Of a stretch of DNA of 64,000 nucleotides, positions 8,412 to 16,899 are shown in pieces; the first letter of the stretch is position 1; each line of letters opens with the position of its first letter. Position numbers and translations under genes: made by a program. This DNA is from Desulfopila sp. IMCC35006. Lineage in GTDB: Bacteria > Desulfobacterota > Desulfobulbia > Desulfobulbales > Desulfocapsaceae. Under the pieces are notes generated by a model, which was not told where the DNA came from, searched no databases, and was given only the letters and a program-made list of their open reading frames with translations. The stretch spans positions 310,001 through 374,000 of the forward strand of contig NZ_SWCM01000003.1 of assembly GCF_005116645.1 (NCBI RefSeq), given 5' to 3'.

Positions 8412-9704
8412 CTAGAGCCCGTTTTCTAGTGCTTTTCGAGGCTGTTGTTGCAGTGCCTCTGCCACCAATTCCAGAAGATGTACGGCTTTCACCGACAGAC
8501 CCGCGTGATTGATTGTATCCTGCAACTGCATGATGCAGCCGGGACAGGCTGTGGCGATCAACTGTGCTTTGCTTTCTTTTAATCCGTCAATTTTCCTGGC
8601 GCCAATGGCTTTACTGGCCTCGTAATGATACACCGAAAAAGTCCCCCCCAGACCGCAGCAGGTCGCGGCACTTTCCATTTCAACAAAATCGACATTAGGC
8701 AAAGCGCGCAGCAACTCTCTGGGCTCTCGCGTTATCCCCTGATTCTTGAGATGGCAGGGATCATGATAGGTGGTCCTCACCCTATCCGGCCACTTTTCCA
8801 TCCCGGCCAGTTCTGCGAAAAGCCGTTCTTTTTTCAAAAAGACACTGAAGTCAACCACTTTACCGGTGAAATCGCCATAATCAGCCTTCATGGTCCGGTA
8901 ATATTCGCCGATCCCGCCATTACAGGAAGCACAGGCAGTTATGATGTATTGTACCTCTTTTCGGCGAAAGGCATCGACATTGGTCTCGGCCAGCTGCTCG
9001 ACCAGTCGGCCGTTTCCCGAAGAAAGCGCAGGGATACCGCAGCATTGCTGTGTTCTCGGCACATACACCGAATAGCCCATCCGCTGCAGAATGGACACCA
9101 TGATTTCCCCTATTTCCGGGTAGATATAGGTGATGGAACAACCGGCAAAAAAACCAACCACCGGTTTATCAGATCGTCCTTCGATAAACTCCGGCACCCG
9201 GTCAAAAAGATTATGAAAGGCAATATTCGGCACGGTCCGATCTTTCATGACCGGCGTCGGAAAGCGCAGCCGTAAGCCACTCGATTCCGGCACCTTTTTC
9301 AACACCAGGGGAGAAAGTAATGCGCTCCCCTTGCTGAGGGTCTTCATCAGCGCCGGGGACCCCAGCAGGGTCGAAACTCCCCTGCCGACCAGCGACAGAC
9401 CCCGATTATCGGTAATCTGTCGGCGGATGGCCCCGACGATTTCATGGGTCGGCACCTTGTTGGGACACTTATTGACACACGAGCCGCACATCAGACACAT
9501 GCTGATATCCTGCTGCAGATGCGCTTCTAACCCCGCTTCCCCATCAAGCAGGGCTGCCGCGAGGGCAATTTTACCCCTGGCAACCGCTCCTTCTTTTTTA
9601 TTCACCTGATAGGCGGGACAATGGGCCTGACAGACGCCGCACTTGACGCACTCGCGGATGACTTGTTCAAAATCCTGTAAACTCTTATTCTTTGTATGGG
9701 TCAT
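8412..9704 (-). CDS. Fe-S subunit of a 2-hydroxyacid (lactate/glycolate) dehydrogenase
   Basis: A 430-residue GlcF-type protein. Two [4Fe-4S] motifs lie in the first 95 residues (CVKCGVCQAHCP and CLMCGSCVNKCP), followed by two CCG domains (FFAGCSITY...CCGIP about 190-240, and CHLKNQGI...CCGLGG about 315-355). It takes electrons from an FAD subunit and passes them to quinone or another carrier. The matching FAD subunit is the upstream gene 10033-11412, but the two are separated by 328 bases of tandem hairpin repeat, unusual for one complex. Whether the substrate is D-lactate or glycolate cannot be read from the sequence. Confidence 0.88.
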   Translation of the reverse strand: MTHTKNKSLQDFEQVIRECVKCGVCQAHCPAYQVNKKEGAVARGKIALAAALLDGEAGLEAHLQQDISMCLMCGSCVNKCPNKVPTHEIVGAIRRQITDNRGLSLVGRGVSTLLGSPALMKTLSKGSALLSPLVLKKVPESSGLRLRFPTPVMKDRTVPNIAFHNLFDRVPEFIEGRSDKPVVGFFAGCSITYIYPEIGEIMVSILQRMGYSVYVPRTQQCCGIPALSSGNGRLVEQLAETNVDAFRRKEVQYIITACASCNGGIGEYYRTMKADYGDFTGKVVDFSVFLKKERLFAELAGMEKWPDRVRTTYHDPCHLKNQGITREPRELLRALPNVDFVEMESAATCCGLGGTFSVYHYEASKAIGARKIDGLKESKAQLIATACPGCIMQLQDTINHAGLSVKAVHLLELVAEALQQQPRKALENGL

Positions 9705-9758
9705 AATGTACTTCTTATACGGAGCTTGCTTTTACCGTTAACTCATTGTAGTTGTCTC

Positions 9759-10042
9759 ACCCCGCCCAAATACTGTGCGGGATTATTTTCAATGCCCCCT
9801 TGAGGGGGATAAGTTCCTTCACGAAATAATTCTCTTGTAAAAAACACAAGAAGATTGACGATTGGCTACTAATCCCGCCCAAAAGATATGCGGGATAAGT
9901 TCCTTCACGAAATAATTCTCTTGTAAAAAACACAAGAAGATTGATGATTGGCCACTAATCCCGCCCAAAAGATATGCGGGATAAGTTCCTTCACGAAATA
10001 ATTCTCTTGTAAAAAACACAAGAGAATTATTTCTAAGTCACT
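9759..10042 (-). repeat. Tandem array of an 86-bp hairpin repeat
   Basis: Units begin ATAAGTTCCTTCACGAAATA at 9809, 9895 and 9981, exactly 86 bases apart. The first two full units differ at only two positions. The third ends in a complete 16-bp hairpin that overlaps the stop codon of the FAD subunit gene; in the other two the right arm is changed and only 5 bp of stem remain. Left of the first unit is a long variant with CCCCCTTGAGGGGG, shared with the copy at 25301-25414. It lies between the FAD and Fe-S subunit genes of one enzyme. Confidence 0.85.
9995..10033 (-). terminator. 16-bp stem-loop at the end of the FAD dehydrogenase gene
   Basis: A perfect 16-bp stem (9995-10010 with 10018-10033) and a 7-base loop. 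The stem begins within the TAG stop codon. The loop reads GTTTTTT on the transcript and no U-run follows the stem, so it may be a processing or attenuation hairpin rather than a classical terminator. Confidence 0.6.
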
Positions 10043-11412
10043 AAGAATATCTTCCCCGGATTAAGGACGTTGTTGGGGTCTAATGCCGCCTTAATCCGCT
10101 GCATATAAGCGATGGTCGCGACATCCAGCTCCATCTGCAGATATTTTGCTTTGGACGTACCGATGCCATGCTCTCCGGAAATCGCCCCCTTCAGCTTGAC
10201 GGCGGCACTGAAAACCTCGTCCATCACCTTGTCGATTTTTTCCGGCATGCCGTCTTCTCGTAAATCGACCATCACATTGACATGAATATTGCCATCCCCG
10301 GCGTGACCGAAATTGACGATGGGCACCCCGTAATCCAGGGAAATTTTTTCCAGGGCACGGATCATATCCGGCACCTTGGAGCGGGGCACAACGATATCTT
10401 CGTTGAACTTGTCGGGATTGACCTTGCGCAGGCTGGGGCTGACAATGCGCCGAACCTGCCAGATCTCCTCCGACTCATCCTCGGTCTCGGCAATCCGGGT
10501 ATGCAGAATGCCAAACGGCTCGATAACGGCCAGGATCTCCCGCACCTGCCTATCCAGTACCTGGGCGTCGCCATCCACTTCAATGATCAGGATGGCCCGG
10601 CACAGTTTGGCCAGAGGCAGAGTGCTTGCGCCACGGATACAGTTGATGGTGGCTGCATCCAGGAACTCCAGCGTGGTGGGAATAATCTTGGCCCTGATAA
10701 TCGCCGAAACCGACTGGGCCGCCCCGTCAATGGAGGCGAACTGCACAAGCATGGTCTTTTTCGCCGCCGGCTTGGGCAACAGTTTGACGATAATTCTCGT
10801 GGCAATGCCCAGGGTCCCCTCCGAGCCGACAAACAGTTTGGTCAGATCGTAGCCGACCACATTTTTCAGGGTCCGCCCCCCGGTTTTGATTATATCACCG
10901 GTAGGAGTAACGACCTCAAGGCCCAGAATATAGTCTTTCGTCACGCCGTATTTCACACAGCGCGGGCCTCCCGCACATTCGGCCACATTACCGCCCAGGG
11001 TACTGAATTCCTTAGACGCCGGATCAGGTGGATAAAAGAGGCCCAGTTTCTCCACCTGCCGCTGCAGTTCGGCGGTGACCACCCCCGGTTCCACTTCGGC
11101 GATGAGATTTTCGGTATCGATATCGATAATTCTGTTCATCCTGGTCAACACCAGCACGATACCGCCCCGGACCGGCAGGGTGCCGCCGGTAAAGCCGCTT
11201 CCGGCCCCACGGGGTAGAACCGGTATTTTCCAGCGATTGGCAAGTTTCACCACCAGGCTGACCTGCTCTGTTGTTTCGGCATAGACGACAACATCAGGTA
11301 AATATCGCTGCTGCGTGGCATCATAGGAATGGGTGATTTTATCCGACGTTGCCGTCGAAACATTATCTCTGCCGGCAATGTTTATAAGTTCTTTGACTAC
11401 CAGTTTGTCCAT
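10033..11412 (-). CDS. FAD-linked 2-hydroxyacid (D-lactate/glycolate) dehydrogenase
   Basis: A 459-residue GlcD/Dld-type flavoprotein. The PCMH FAD-binding domain covers about 38-220 with PRGAGSGFTGG and the GGNVAECAGG/KYGVTKDYILG segments that hold the isoalloxazine. The C-terminal FAD-oxidase domain ends with the conserved NFGHAGDGNIH and GEHGIGTSK motifs. Length is typical. It oxidises a D-2-hydroxyacid such as D-lactate. Transcribed first, before the repeat array and the Fe-S subunit gene. It is divergent from the second gamma-glutamyltransferase gene. The LarA-like gene nearby could supply one stereoisomer. Confidence 0.9.
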   Translation of the reverse strand: MDKLVVKELINIAGRDNVSTATSDKITHSYDATQQRYLPDVVVYAETTEQVSLVVKLANRWKIPVLPRGAGSGFTGGTLPVRGGIVLVLTRMNRIIDIDTENLIAEVEPGVVTAELQRQVEKLGLFYPPDPASKEFSTLGGNVAECAGGPRCVKYGVTKDYILGLEVVTPTGDIIKTGGRTLKNVVGYDLTKLFVGSEGTLGIATRIIVKLLPKPAAKKTMLVQFASIDGAAQSVSAIIRAKIIPTTLEFLDAATINCIRGASTLPLAKLCRAILIIEVDGDAQVLDRQVREILAVIEPFGILHTRIAETEDESEEIWQVRRIVSPSLRKVNPDKFNEDIVVPRSKVPDMIRALEKISLDYGVPIVNFGHAGDGNIHVNVMVDLREDGMPEKIDKVMDEVFSAAVKLKGAISGEHGIGTSKAKYLQMELDVATIAYMQRIKAALDPNNVLNPGKIFLVT

Positions 11413-11603
11413 TTAGGTTCTTTCCCGCGGTTATAGTATGAGTGATATGTGCAACTATAAGGCTTGTGGCACAAATTGAAAGCGACAATACATCTCCTGC
11501 CAATTACCGTCAATGCTTTGAAGATATTGCAAATTACCGGGATATACGTTCTTATCTGAACATAATAAAAATCAGCTCATCTTGTTTTACAGGGAAGAAT
11601 GCC

Positions 11604-13379
11604 ATGTCTGATGAAAAAATTTATTCCGAGTACGAACAAACCAGAACCTCCTATCGTCCTGCTATTCGGGGCAGAAAACAGATGGTGGTCTCCGGTCACC
11701 ACCTGGCGACTCAGGCGGCGATGCGAATCCTTGACAAAGGCGGCAATGCCGTTGATGCAGCAACGGCTGCGGGGCTCTGCCTGACGGTTCTACAGTCTGA
11801 CATGGTCAATTTTGCCGGGGTGGCGCCCATGATGATCCATATTGCCAAAACCGGGCTGACGACAACAATCGACGGTCTTGGCGTCTGGCCCCAGAAGGCC
11901 AGCGTGGCCTTTTTCATAAAGAACCACAACGGCCTGATCCCCGACGGCATCCATCGCTGTATTGTACCGGGAGCCCCTGATGCCTGGATAAGGGCCCTTG
12001 GCCGATACGGTACCATGAGCTTTGCCCAGGTCTGCGCCGATGCTGTCGACCTGGCTGAAAATGGTTTTCCCATGCACCAGTTTATGCGCAATTCCCTGCA
12101 CGAACTACAGGAAAAGTACGCCAGATGGCCCACGAATAAAGAAATTTATCTGCCAGATGGCCGGCCGCCGGAGGTCGATGACATCTTCTACCAGAAAGAT
12201 CTGGCCACCACCATGCGACGCATGATCGCCGCAGAACACAATGCGCCGCAACAAGGAAATCGTCTTGCCGGTCTTGCCGCGGCCCGGGATGCATTCTACC
12301 AGGGTTCAATAGCCGGTGATATCATTGCCTACAACAAAGCGCATGGAGGGCTGATGCAGGCAAGCGATCTGGCCGCGTACTCCTGCACCGAAGAAAATCC
12401 TCTCAGCGTGAGCTTTGGCGAGTATACCGTGAAAAGCGCCGGTCCCTGGTGCCAGGGTCCGGTATTGCTGCAAGCTCTGAATATTCTTGCGCACTTTGAC
12501 CTGCAGGCGATGGGCCATAACACCGGCGAGTATATCCATACCGTCACGGAGGCGCTGAAAATAGCGTTTGCCGATCGTGAACAGTTCTACGGGGATCCCA
12601 AATTTGTCACCGTACCGATCAGCGGCCTTCTGGCAAAAGGGTATGCCAAACTTTGCGCCGGACGCATCAGCGCTGCCGCCTCTCCGGTCATGCCGGATTG
12701 TGGTGATCCATGGCCGTTTAACAACACGCCACCGCCCACAGGATATGTTCTGCAGCACACTACTATCCCACCCATGACAGCGCCCAATGACAACCTCGAT
12801 ACCAGCTACATCTGTGTCGTCGACCAGGCCGGCAACTGTGTTTCGGCTGTGCCGAGCGATATGTCCTTCAGCGGGCCGGTGGTTCCGGGCACCGGCATGG
12901 TGATTTCCACCCGCGGTTCCCAGTCCTTTGTCGACGAACAGCATGCCAGTTCGATCCAGGGTGGCAAGCGGCCGAGGCTGACGCCCGCCCCTTTTATGAT
13001 CTTTAAAGATGACCGGCCGTGGATGATAATCGGGACCCCCGGCGGCGACACCCAGTGCCAGACAATTTTACAGACTTTCCTCAACGTCGCGCTCTTTGGC
13101 ATGGACGTGCAGACAGCCACGGAGCAGCCGCGTTTTGCCACTTTTTCCTACCCAAACTCCTTTGCCCCCCACGACTATCATCCCAATTTACTGAGGATAG
13201 AACAACGGGTCGGGGCGCAGCCTCTTGCTGAGCTCATCAAACGTGGCCATAAGGTGGCAACATGGCCCGATTGGGCCTGGAAAGCTGGAGGAGTCTGCGC
13301 CATTCTTCTCAAGAAGGATACCGGGACTCTGGTAGCCGGCGCCGACCCCAGAAGGGAGTCGTACGCCCAGGGCTGGTAA
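11604..13379 (+). CDS. Gamma-glutamyltransferase family protein, cytosolic
   Basis: A 591-residue protein of the Ntn gamma-glutamyltransferase family. I start it at ATG 11604, with AGGGAAGA upstream; the frame is open further upstream but that part has no family likeness. No signal peptide is present, unlike the protein at 181-1917. The self-cleavage site reads DTSYICVVD, giving nucleophile Thr400, where the classical enzyme has TTHYSVVD. GTPGGDTQCQ and AGADPRR are the later conserved motifs. Members this divergent are often of unknown substrate. It converges with the LarA-like gene 26 bases on. Confidence 0.85.
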   Translation: MSDEKIYSEYEQTRTSYRPAIRGRKQMVVSGHHLATQAAMRILDKGGNAVDAATAAGLCLTVLQSDMVNFAGVAPMMIHIAKTGLTTTIDGLGVWPQKASVAFFIKNHNGLIPDGIHRCIVPGAPDAWIRALGRYGTMSFAQVCADAVDLAENGFPMHQFMRNSLHELQEKYARWPTNKEIYLPDGRPPEVDDIFYQKDLATTMRRMIAAEHNAPQQGNRLAGLAAARDAFYQGSIAGDIIAYNKAHGGLMQASDLAAYSCTEENPLSVSFGEYTVKSAGPWCQGPVLLQALNILAHFDLQAMGHNTGEYIHTVTEALKIAFADREQFYGDPKFVTVPISGLLAKGYAKLCAGRISAAASPVMPDCGDPWPFNNTPPPTGYVLQHTTIPPMTAPNDNLDTSYICVVDQAGNCVSAVPSDMSFSGPVVPGTGMVISTRGSQSFVDEQHASSIQGGKRPRLTPAPFMIFKDDRPWMIIGTPGGDTQCQTILQTFLNVALFGMDVQTATEQPRFATFSYPNSFAPHDYHPNLLRIEQRVGAQPLAELIKRGHKVATWPDWAWKAGGVCAILLKKDTGTLVAGADPRRESYAQGW

Positions 13380-13405
13380 GTCGGCTGAAAAGCAGGCTGT
13401 GCGTT

Positions 13406-14662
13406 TTACCGGGCCTGCCCCTTCTTCACGGTAAGACTTGCATTGCCGATGCAGGCAATACTCGCTGCATTTTGCCGGTCACCGAGAAATTGTTTGACGC
13501 TTTCATGGGACCAGCGCTCCATGCCGATCAACCGGCAGCTTGCCTCGTCCAGGTCGGTGACCATCCCAATACGGATTCGCTGTAATTTGGTCATCATGGC
13601 CAGCGCCGTGCCGCCGTTGCCCTGGTAGTTGCGGGACAACTCCCGAAAAGCGGCAGCAAAGGAACCCATCTTAAACCACGGCAAAAAAGTCGTTGACCCT
13701 ATACCGTCCCGACATTCCCCGTAGAGCAGCAGTAAGCCGCCGTCACGCACAAACATCGCCGCGTTATGAATGGCCTTGTGGCTCTGGATAAAATTAATAT
13801 CTTTGGGGTAACCGCCGCAGGAAGCAATCACGACCGCAAAGTCCGGGGCGACTATCTCGCAATTTTCACCGTGCAGCCGACAGGCTTCGAGAAAACTCTC
13901 CCGGCCTCGCCCCAAAACGAGATTGCAGAGCTCGCCATGGGAGTCGAGAATGCCGTGAATGGCCAGATGAACCGGCAGTTTTTCTTCTATGGCAAACAAA
14001 TCCTCGGCCAGCGGATTCCCGTCAAGGATGCCAGGCCGGCAACCGGCCGCGATGGTGCCGGCATTCCCGTCAAGATACAGTCCATGGTTGGCATAGATGG
14101 CTTCGCGCTCACCGCAGCCCGGAAAGACCAACTTTCGACCACCACCGTAGCCGGCAAAATAATGGTGCGAAACCGCCCCCATGGTAATTATCGCACTGGC
14201 GTCAAGCAGGTCGTGGCGAAAACGGACAGGGGTGCCTTGAGTAGTCCGGCCACACTCTTTAAAACCATCTTTCATGGTACAATCATGATGAATAAAAGAA
14301 TACCTGTCATAGGCTGTGCCGTAGGCCTGACGGCATTCTGCATCGCTCTGGCGACCATGGGTTCCGTAGCCGATAATAATTTTCAGGCGGGTCCCATCCA
14401 TCCCATGCTGCTCAAGGCTGCGAAGCAATAGCGGCAGATATTCCGGATAGCCGCAAAGCCTGGTTTTATCTGCCAGCACCAGCACCGGACAGGTGAGATC
14501 CAGAGGATTTTTACCCAGAAATTCGACCAGCCTCTGCTGAAAGAGGGTTGGCGTAATGTCGCGTTGCGGTTCCTGCACCTGCAAGTATCTGGTATGCGCA
14601 GGCAGGGACAGGTCCCGTCGGTCATTCCCGTAGGCAAAAGAAAAACTCCTGTCTTGGTTCAT
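13406..14662 (-). CDS. LarA-family nickel-dependent racemase or epimerase
   Basis: A 418-residue LarA-like (DUF2088) protein. The residues that bind and tether the nickel-pincer cofactor line up: His102 (GTHGRQS), His167 and Lys177 (SHHYFAGYGGGRK), and His193 (ANHG), matching His108, His174, Lys184 and His200 of the Lactobacillus lactate racemase with almost constant offset. LarA enzymes interconvert stereoisomers of lactate or other 2-hydroxyacids. It overlaps the TRAP permease gene by four bases (ATGA), so it is co-translated with a transporter. The cofactor genes larB, larC and larE are not in this window. Confidence 0.85.
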   Translation of the reverse strand: MNQDRSFSFAYGNDRRDLSLPAHTRYLQVQEPQRDITPTLFQQRLVEFLGKNPLDLTCPVLVLADKTRLCGYPEYLPLLLRSLEQHGMDGTRLKIIIGYGTHGRQSDAECRQAYGTAYDRYSFIHHDCTMKDGFKECGRTTQGTPVRFRHDLLDASAIITMGAVSHHYFAGYGGGRKLVFPGCGEREAIYANHGLYLDGNAGTIAAGCRPGILDGNPLAEDLFAIEEKLPVHLAIHGILDSHGELCNLVLGRGRESFLEACRLHGENCEIVAPDFAVVIASCGGYPKDINFIQSHKAIHNAAMFVRDGGLLLLYGECRDGIGSTTFLPWFKMGSFAAAFRELSRNYQGNGGTALAMMTKLQRIRIGMVTDLDEASCRLIGMERWSHESVKQFLGDRQNAASIACIGNASLTVKKGQAR

Positions 14663-16773
14663 TGTTCTGCCGTTTGCTGAAGAATATTGTTCGCTTGTGG
14701 CTGCTTGAGATTGGCAATAAAAAGAACCACAAACAGCACAGCCGCCGCAGCATGTACCAGAGTCGGCCAGGGCGCGATAAGAAAAAAGGCCAGAGCAAGA
14801 GAAAGCATACGTAGAAATGGATTCAGGCGATTTTCCAGAAAACCCTGAAATGCCCCGGCAAAAGCATAGAGACCGATGATGGCAAAGAAGAAAATGGTGA
14901 AGTCATCCGCCCAACTGCCCCCGAGCATCGGCGTATAGGCAAAAAGGATTGGCACGATATACAGACCTTTGGCCAGTTTCCAGGAATACAACCCGGTCTG
15001 CATCGGCGGGGTCTTGGCAATGGCCGCGGCGGTGAAGGCGGCAAGACATACCGGCGGGGTGACGTTGCTGTCCTGGCTGAGCCAGAAGATAATCATATGC
15101 GCCGATAGCAGGGCAAAGGTGGCGGCATGGGGCGTAACCGCCATGTCGCGAACCGTTCCCAGCAGATCGACAGGAACCGCCTCGAGGATGGCTCTGGCCT
15201 GATCAAGAGGCATTGCCTGACCGAGCAACGCGACCTTTTCCGGCAGAGCGAGCATGAAGATGGCCTTTGCCTCCTCGGAAAGAAGCCCTTTGGCGATAAT
15301 CTCGGCAATCTGCGAATCGACGATCAGATTATACAGCGCCGGTGCAGAAAGGGTGCCCAGAACGATATAGGCCGCGGTCACCGGCAGTCCCATGCCGAGT
15401 ACCAGGGACGCGAGAGCAATCAGAAGAATGGCGATGAGCAGACTGCCGCTGGCCCACTGGGTTATCATCAGCGAGAAGGTGTTGCCGATGCCGGTGGTAG
15501 CAATAACGTTGACCATCAGGCCGACACTGCACAACAGGATGCCGGTCATGATCATGTTCCTGGCGCCCAAGGCAAGGGCCTCGAGGATTGCCCGGATGCC
15601 CATCTTGTTAGGTGTGAGCCAGGAAGAACCGATAACCGCGAGAATGGAAATTCCGGCAGCATAGGTCGGGGTGAACCCTGAGACAAGCATGCCGATCAGC
15701 GCACAGATGGGCAGCAGAAATGGTAGACCGCCCTCCTTGAGGACATCGAGCAGTCTGACATCCTCGTCATCGATCATACTGACATTGCATTTTTTAGCCT
15801 CAATCCGTACATAAAAAGCCACACTGGCAAAATACAGGATAGCCGGGAGGATAGAGGCGGTAATGATAACGGTATAAGGAATCTGGGTATAGCTGGCCAT
15901 AACAAAGGCACCGGCACCCATGATCGGCGGCATGAGCTGTCCACCGGTGGACGCTGCGGCCTCGACCCCGGCGGCGAATTTGGGATCAAAACCGGCCCTT
16001 TTCATAAGAGGAATGGTTATCACCCCGGTGGAGGCGGTGTTGGCAACGGCTGAGCCGGAAATGGTTCCGGTCAGCCCGGAGGCGAAAACCGCGACTAATC
16101 CTGGTCCTCCGATGGTTTTTCCGGCAACCGCCCGGGCCAGATCGACCACAAATTCCCCCGCCCCGGATCGGAGCAGAAACGCCCCGAAAAGAATAAACAT
16201 AAAGACAAAGGTGGACGAGATCAGGGCAATATTGCCAAACAGCCCGTCATCGCCATAGACGGAACGAAAGAGCAGGGTTTCCGCGCTCAGGCCGGTGAAC
16301 CGGAACACGTTGTTGAGCATTGCTCCCCACCAGCCGACATAGGTGAGGGCAACAACGATCAGAAGCGGGATTACCCAGCCGGTTGTCCGTCTGGTAAATT
16401 CCAGGGCAGAGAGAAGCAGCACCGAGCCCGCGACCCATTCCGCGGAAGAGAGATGGACGCCCCGGGCATAAATGGCATCTTCCATGGAAATCATATATAT
16501 GGCCGCCGTCGCGGCCGAGATTCCCAGGACAAGATCGACGGCCAGAAGCCACTTCTTCTTGCGACGGATCCCGCCCAGGGGGTAGGTGAGGCAGCAGAGC
16601 AGGGCAAAGCCCGAATAATGTAAGGCATTCTGCCAGAGACTTGGCAAAACGGTGAGAATATTGAAGTACACATGCATCAGGGAAATCGCAACCGCCAGCA
16701 CGAAGACAATTTTCTCCTTCCCTCCTGATGTCGCATATATCTGAAAAATTTGCTTTTGTTCCAAATTCGCCAC
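14659..16773 (-). CDS. TRAP transporter permease, fused 4TM/12TM type
   Basis: About 704 residues with some 16-18 membrane helices. The N-terminal third corresponds to the small DctQ-like subunit and the rest to the large DctM subunit (GASGLTGTISGSAVANTASTG-like region around residues 240-270, and GMGLPVTAAYIVLGTLSAP). The start is uncertain: the frame is open to 16869, but that TTG lies in a hairpin loop and has no ribosome site; GTG 16773 after AAGAAGG is my choice. It imports a substrate delivered by the TAXI protein encoded just upstream, driven by an ion gradient. The substrate is unknown; a 2-hydroxyacid is suggested by the coupled LarA gene. Confidence 0.88.
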   Translation of the reverse strand: MANLEQKQIFQIYATSGGKEKIVFVLAVAISLMHVYFNILTVLPSLWQNALHYSGFALLCCLTYPLGGIRRKKKWLLAVDLVLGISAATAAIYMISMEDAIYARGVHLSSAEWVAGSVLLLSALEFTRRTTGWVIPLLIVVALTYVGWWGAMLNNVFRFTGLSAETLLFRSVYGDDGLFGNIALISSTFVFMFILFGAFLLRSGAGEFVVDLARAVAGKTIGGPGLVAVFASGLTGTISGSAVANTASTGVITIPLMKRAGFDPKFAAGVEAAASTGGQLMPPIMGAGAFVMASYTQIPYTVIITASILPAILYFASVAFYVRIEAKKCNVSMIDDEDVRLLDVLKEGGLPFLLPICALIGMLVSGFTPTYAAGISILAVIGSSWLTPNKMGIRAILEALALGARNMIMTGILLCSVGLMVNVIATTGIGNTFSLMITQWASGSLLIAILLIALASLVLGMGLPVTAAYIVLGTLSAPALYNLIVDSQIAEIIAKGLLSEEAKAIFMLALPEKVALLGQAMPLDQARAILEAVPVDLLGTVRDMAVTPHAATFALLSAHMIIFWLSQDSNVTPPVCLAAFTAAAIAKTPPMQTGLYSWKLAKGLYIVPILFAYTPMLGGSWADDFTIFFFAIIGLYAFAGAFQGFLENRLNPFLRMLSLALAFFLIAPWPTLVHAAAAVLFVVLFIANLKQPQANNILQQTAEQ

Positions 16774-16830
16774 CACCTTCTTCTTGATACACTCATTAAA
16801 AGTACAACTTAAGAGATGACTCGAGAAAAA

Positions 16831-16884
16831 GCCCGATCTACGCCCGCAGGAAATGTCTTTGAAGGGCAACGAAGGAGATCGGGC
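16831..16884 (-). terminator. Attenuator-like hairpin between TAXI and TRAP permease genes
   Basis: Arms GCCCGATCT (16831-16839) and AGATCGGGC (16876-16884) form a 9-bp GC-rich stem. On the minus strand it is followed directly by TTTTT. It follows the TAXI gene by 16 bases and precedes the permease, so it likely lowers downstream transcription and gives more binding protein than permease. Confidence 0.65.
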
Positions 16885-16899
16885 CTGTTCAACGCTATT

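Noticed and set aside
9819-10019. Open frame of 66 codons with repeated peptide on the minus strand
   Set aside because: It is only the translation of the 86-bp tandem array (86 x 3 does not keep frame by design), has no ribosome site and overlaps a hairpin.
9759-10042. Possible CRISPR array
   Set aside because: Units are directly adjacent and almost identical over all 86 bases; there are no variable spacers and no cas genes.
10282-11217. 311-codon frame on the plus strand
   Set aside because: Antisense shadow of the FAD dehydrogenase gene, rich in Gly, His and Arg as expected from a reversed reading.
16774-16869. N-terminal extension of the TRAP permease from a TTG
   Set aside because: The TTG lies in the loop of the attenuator hairpin and has no ribosome site.
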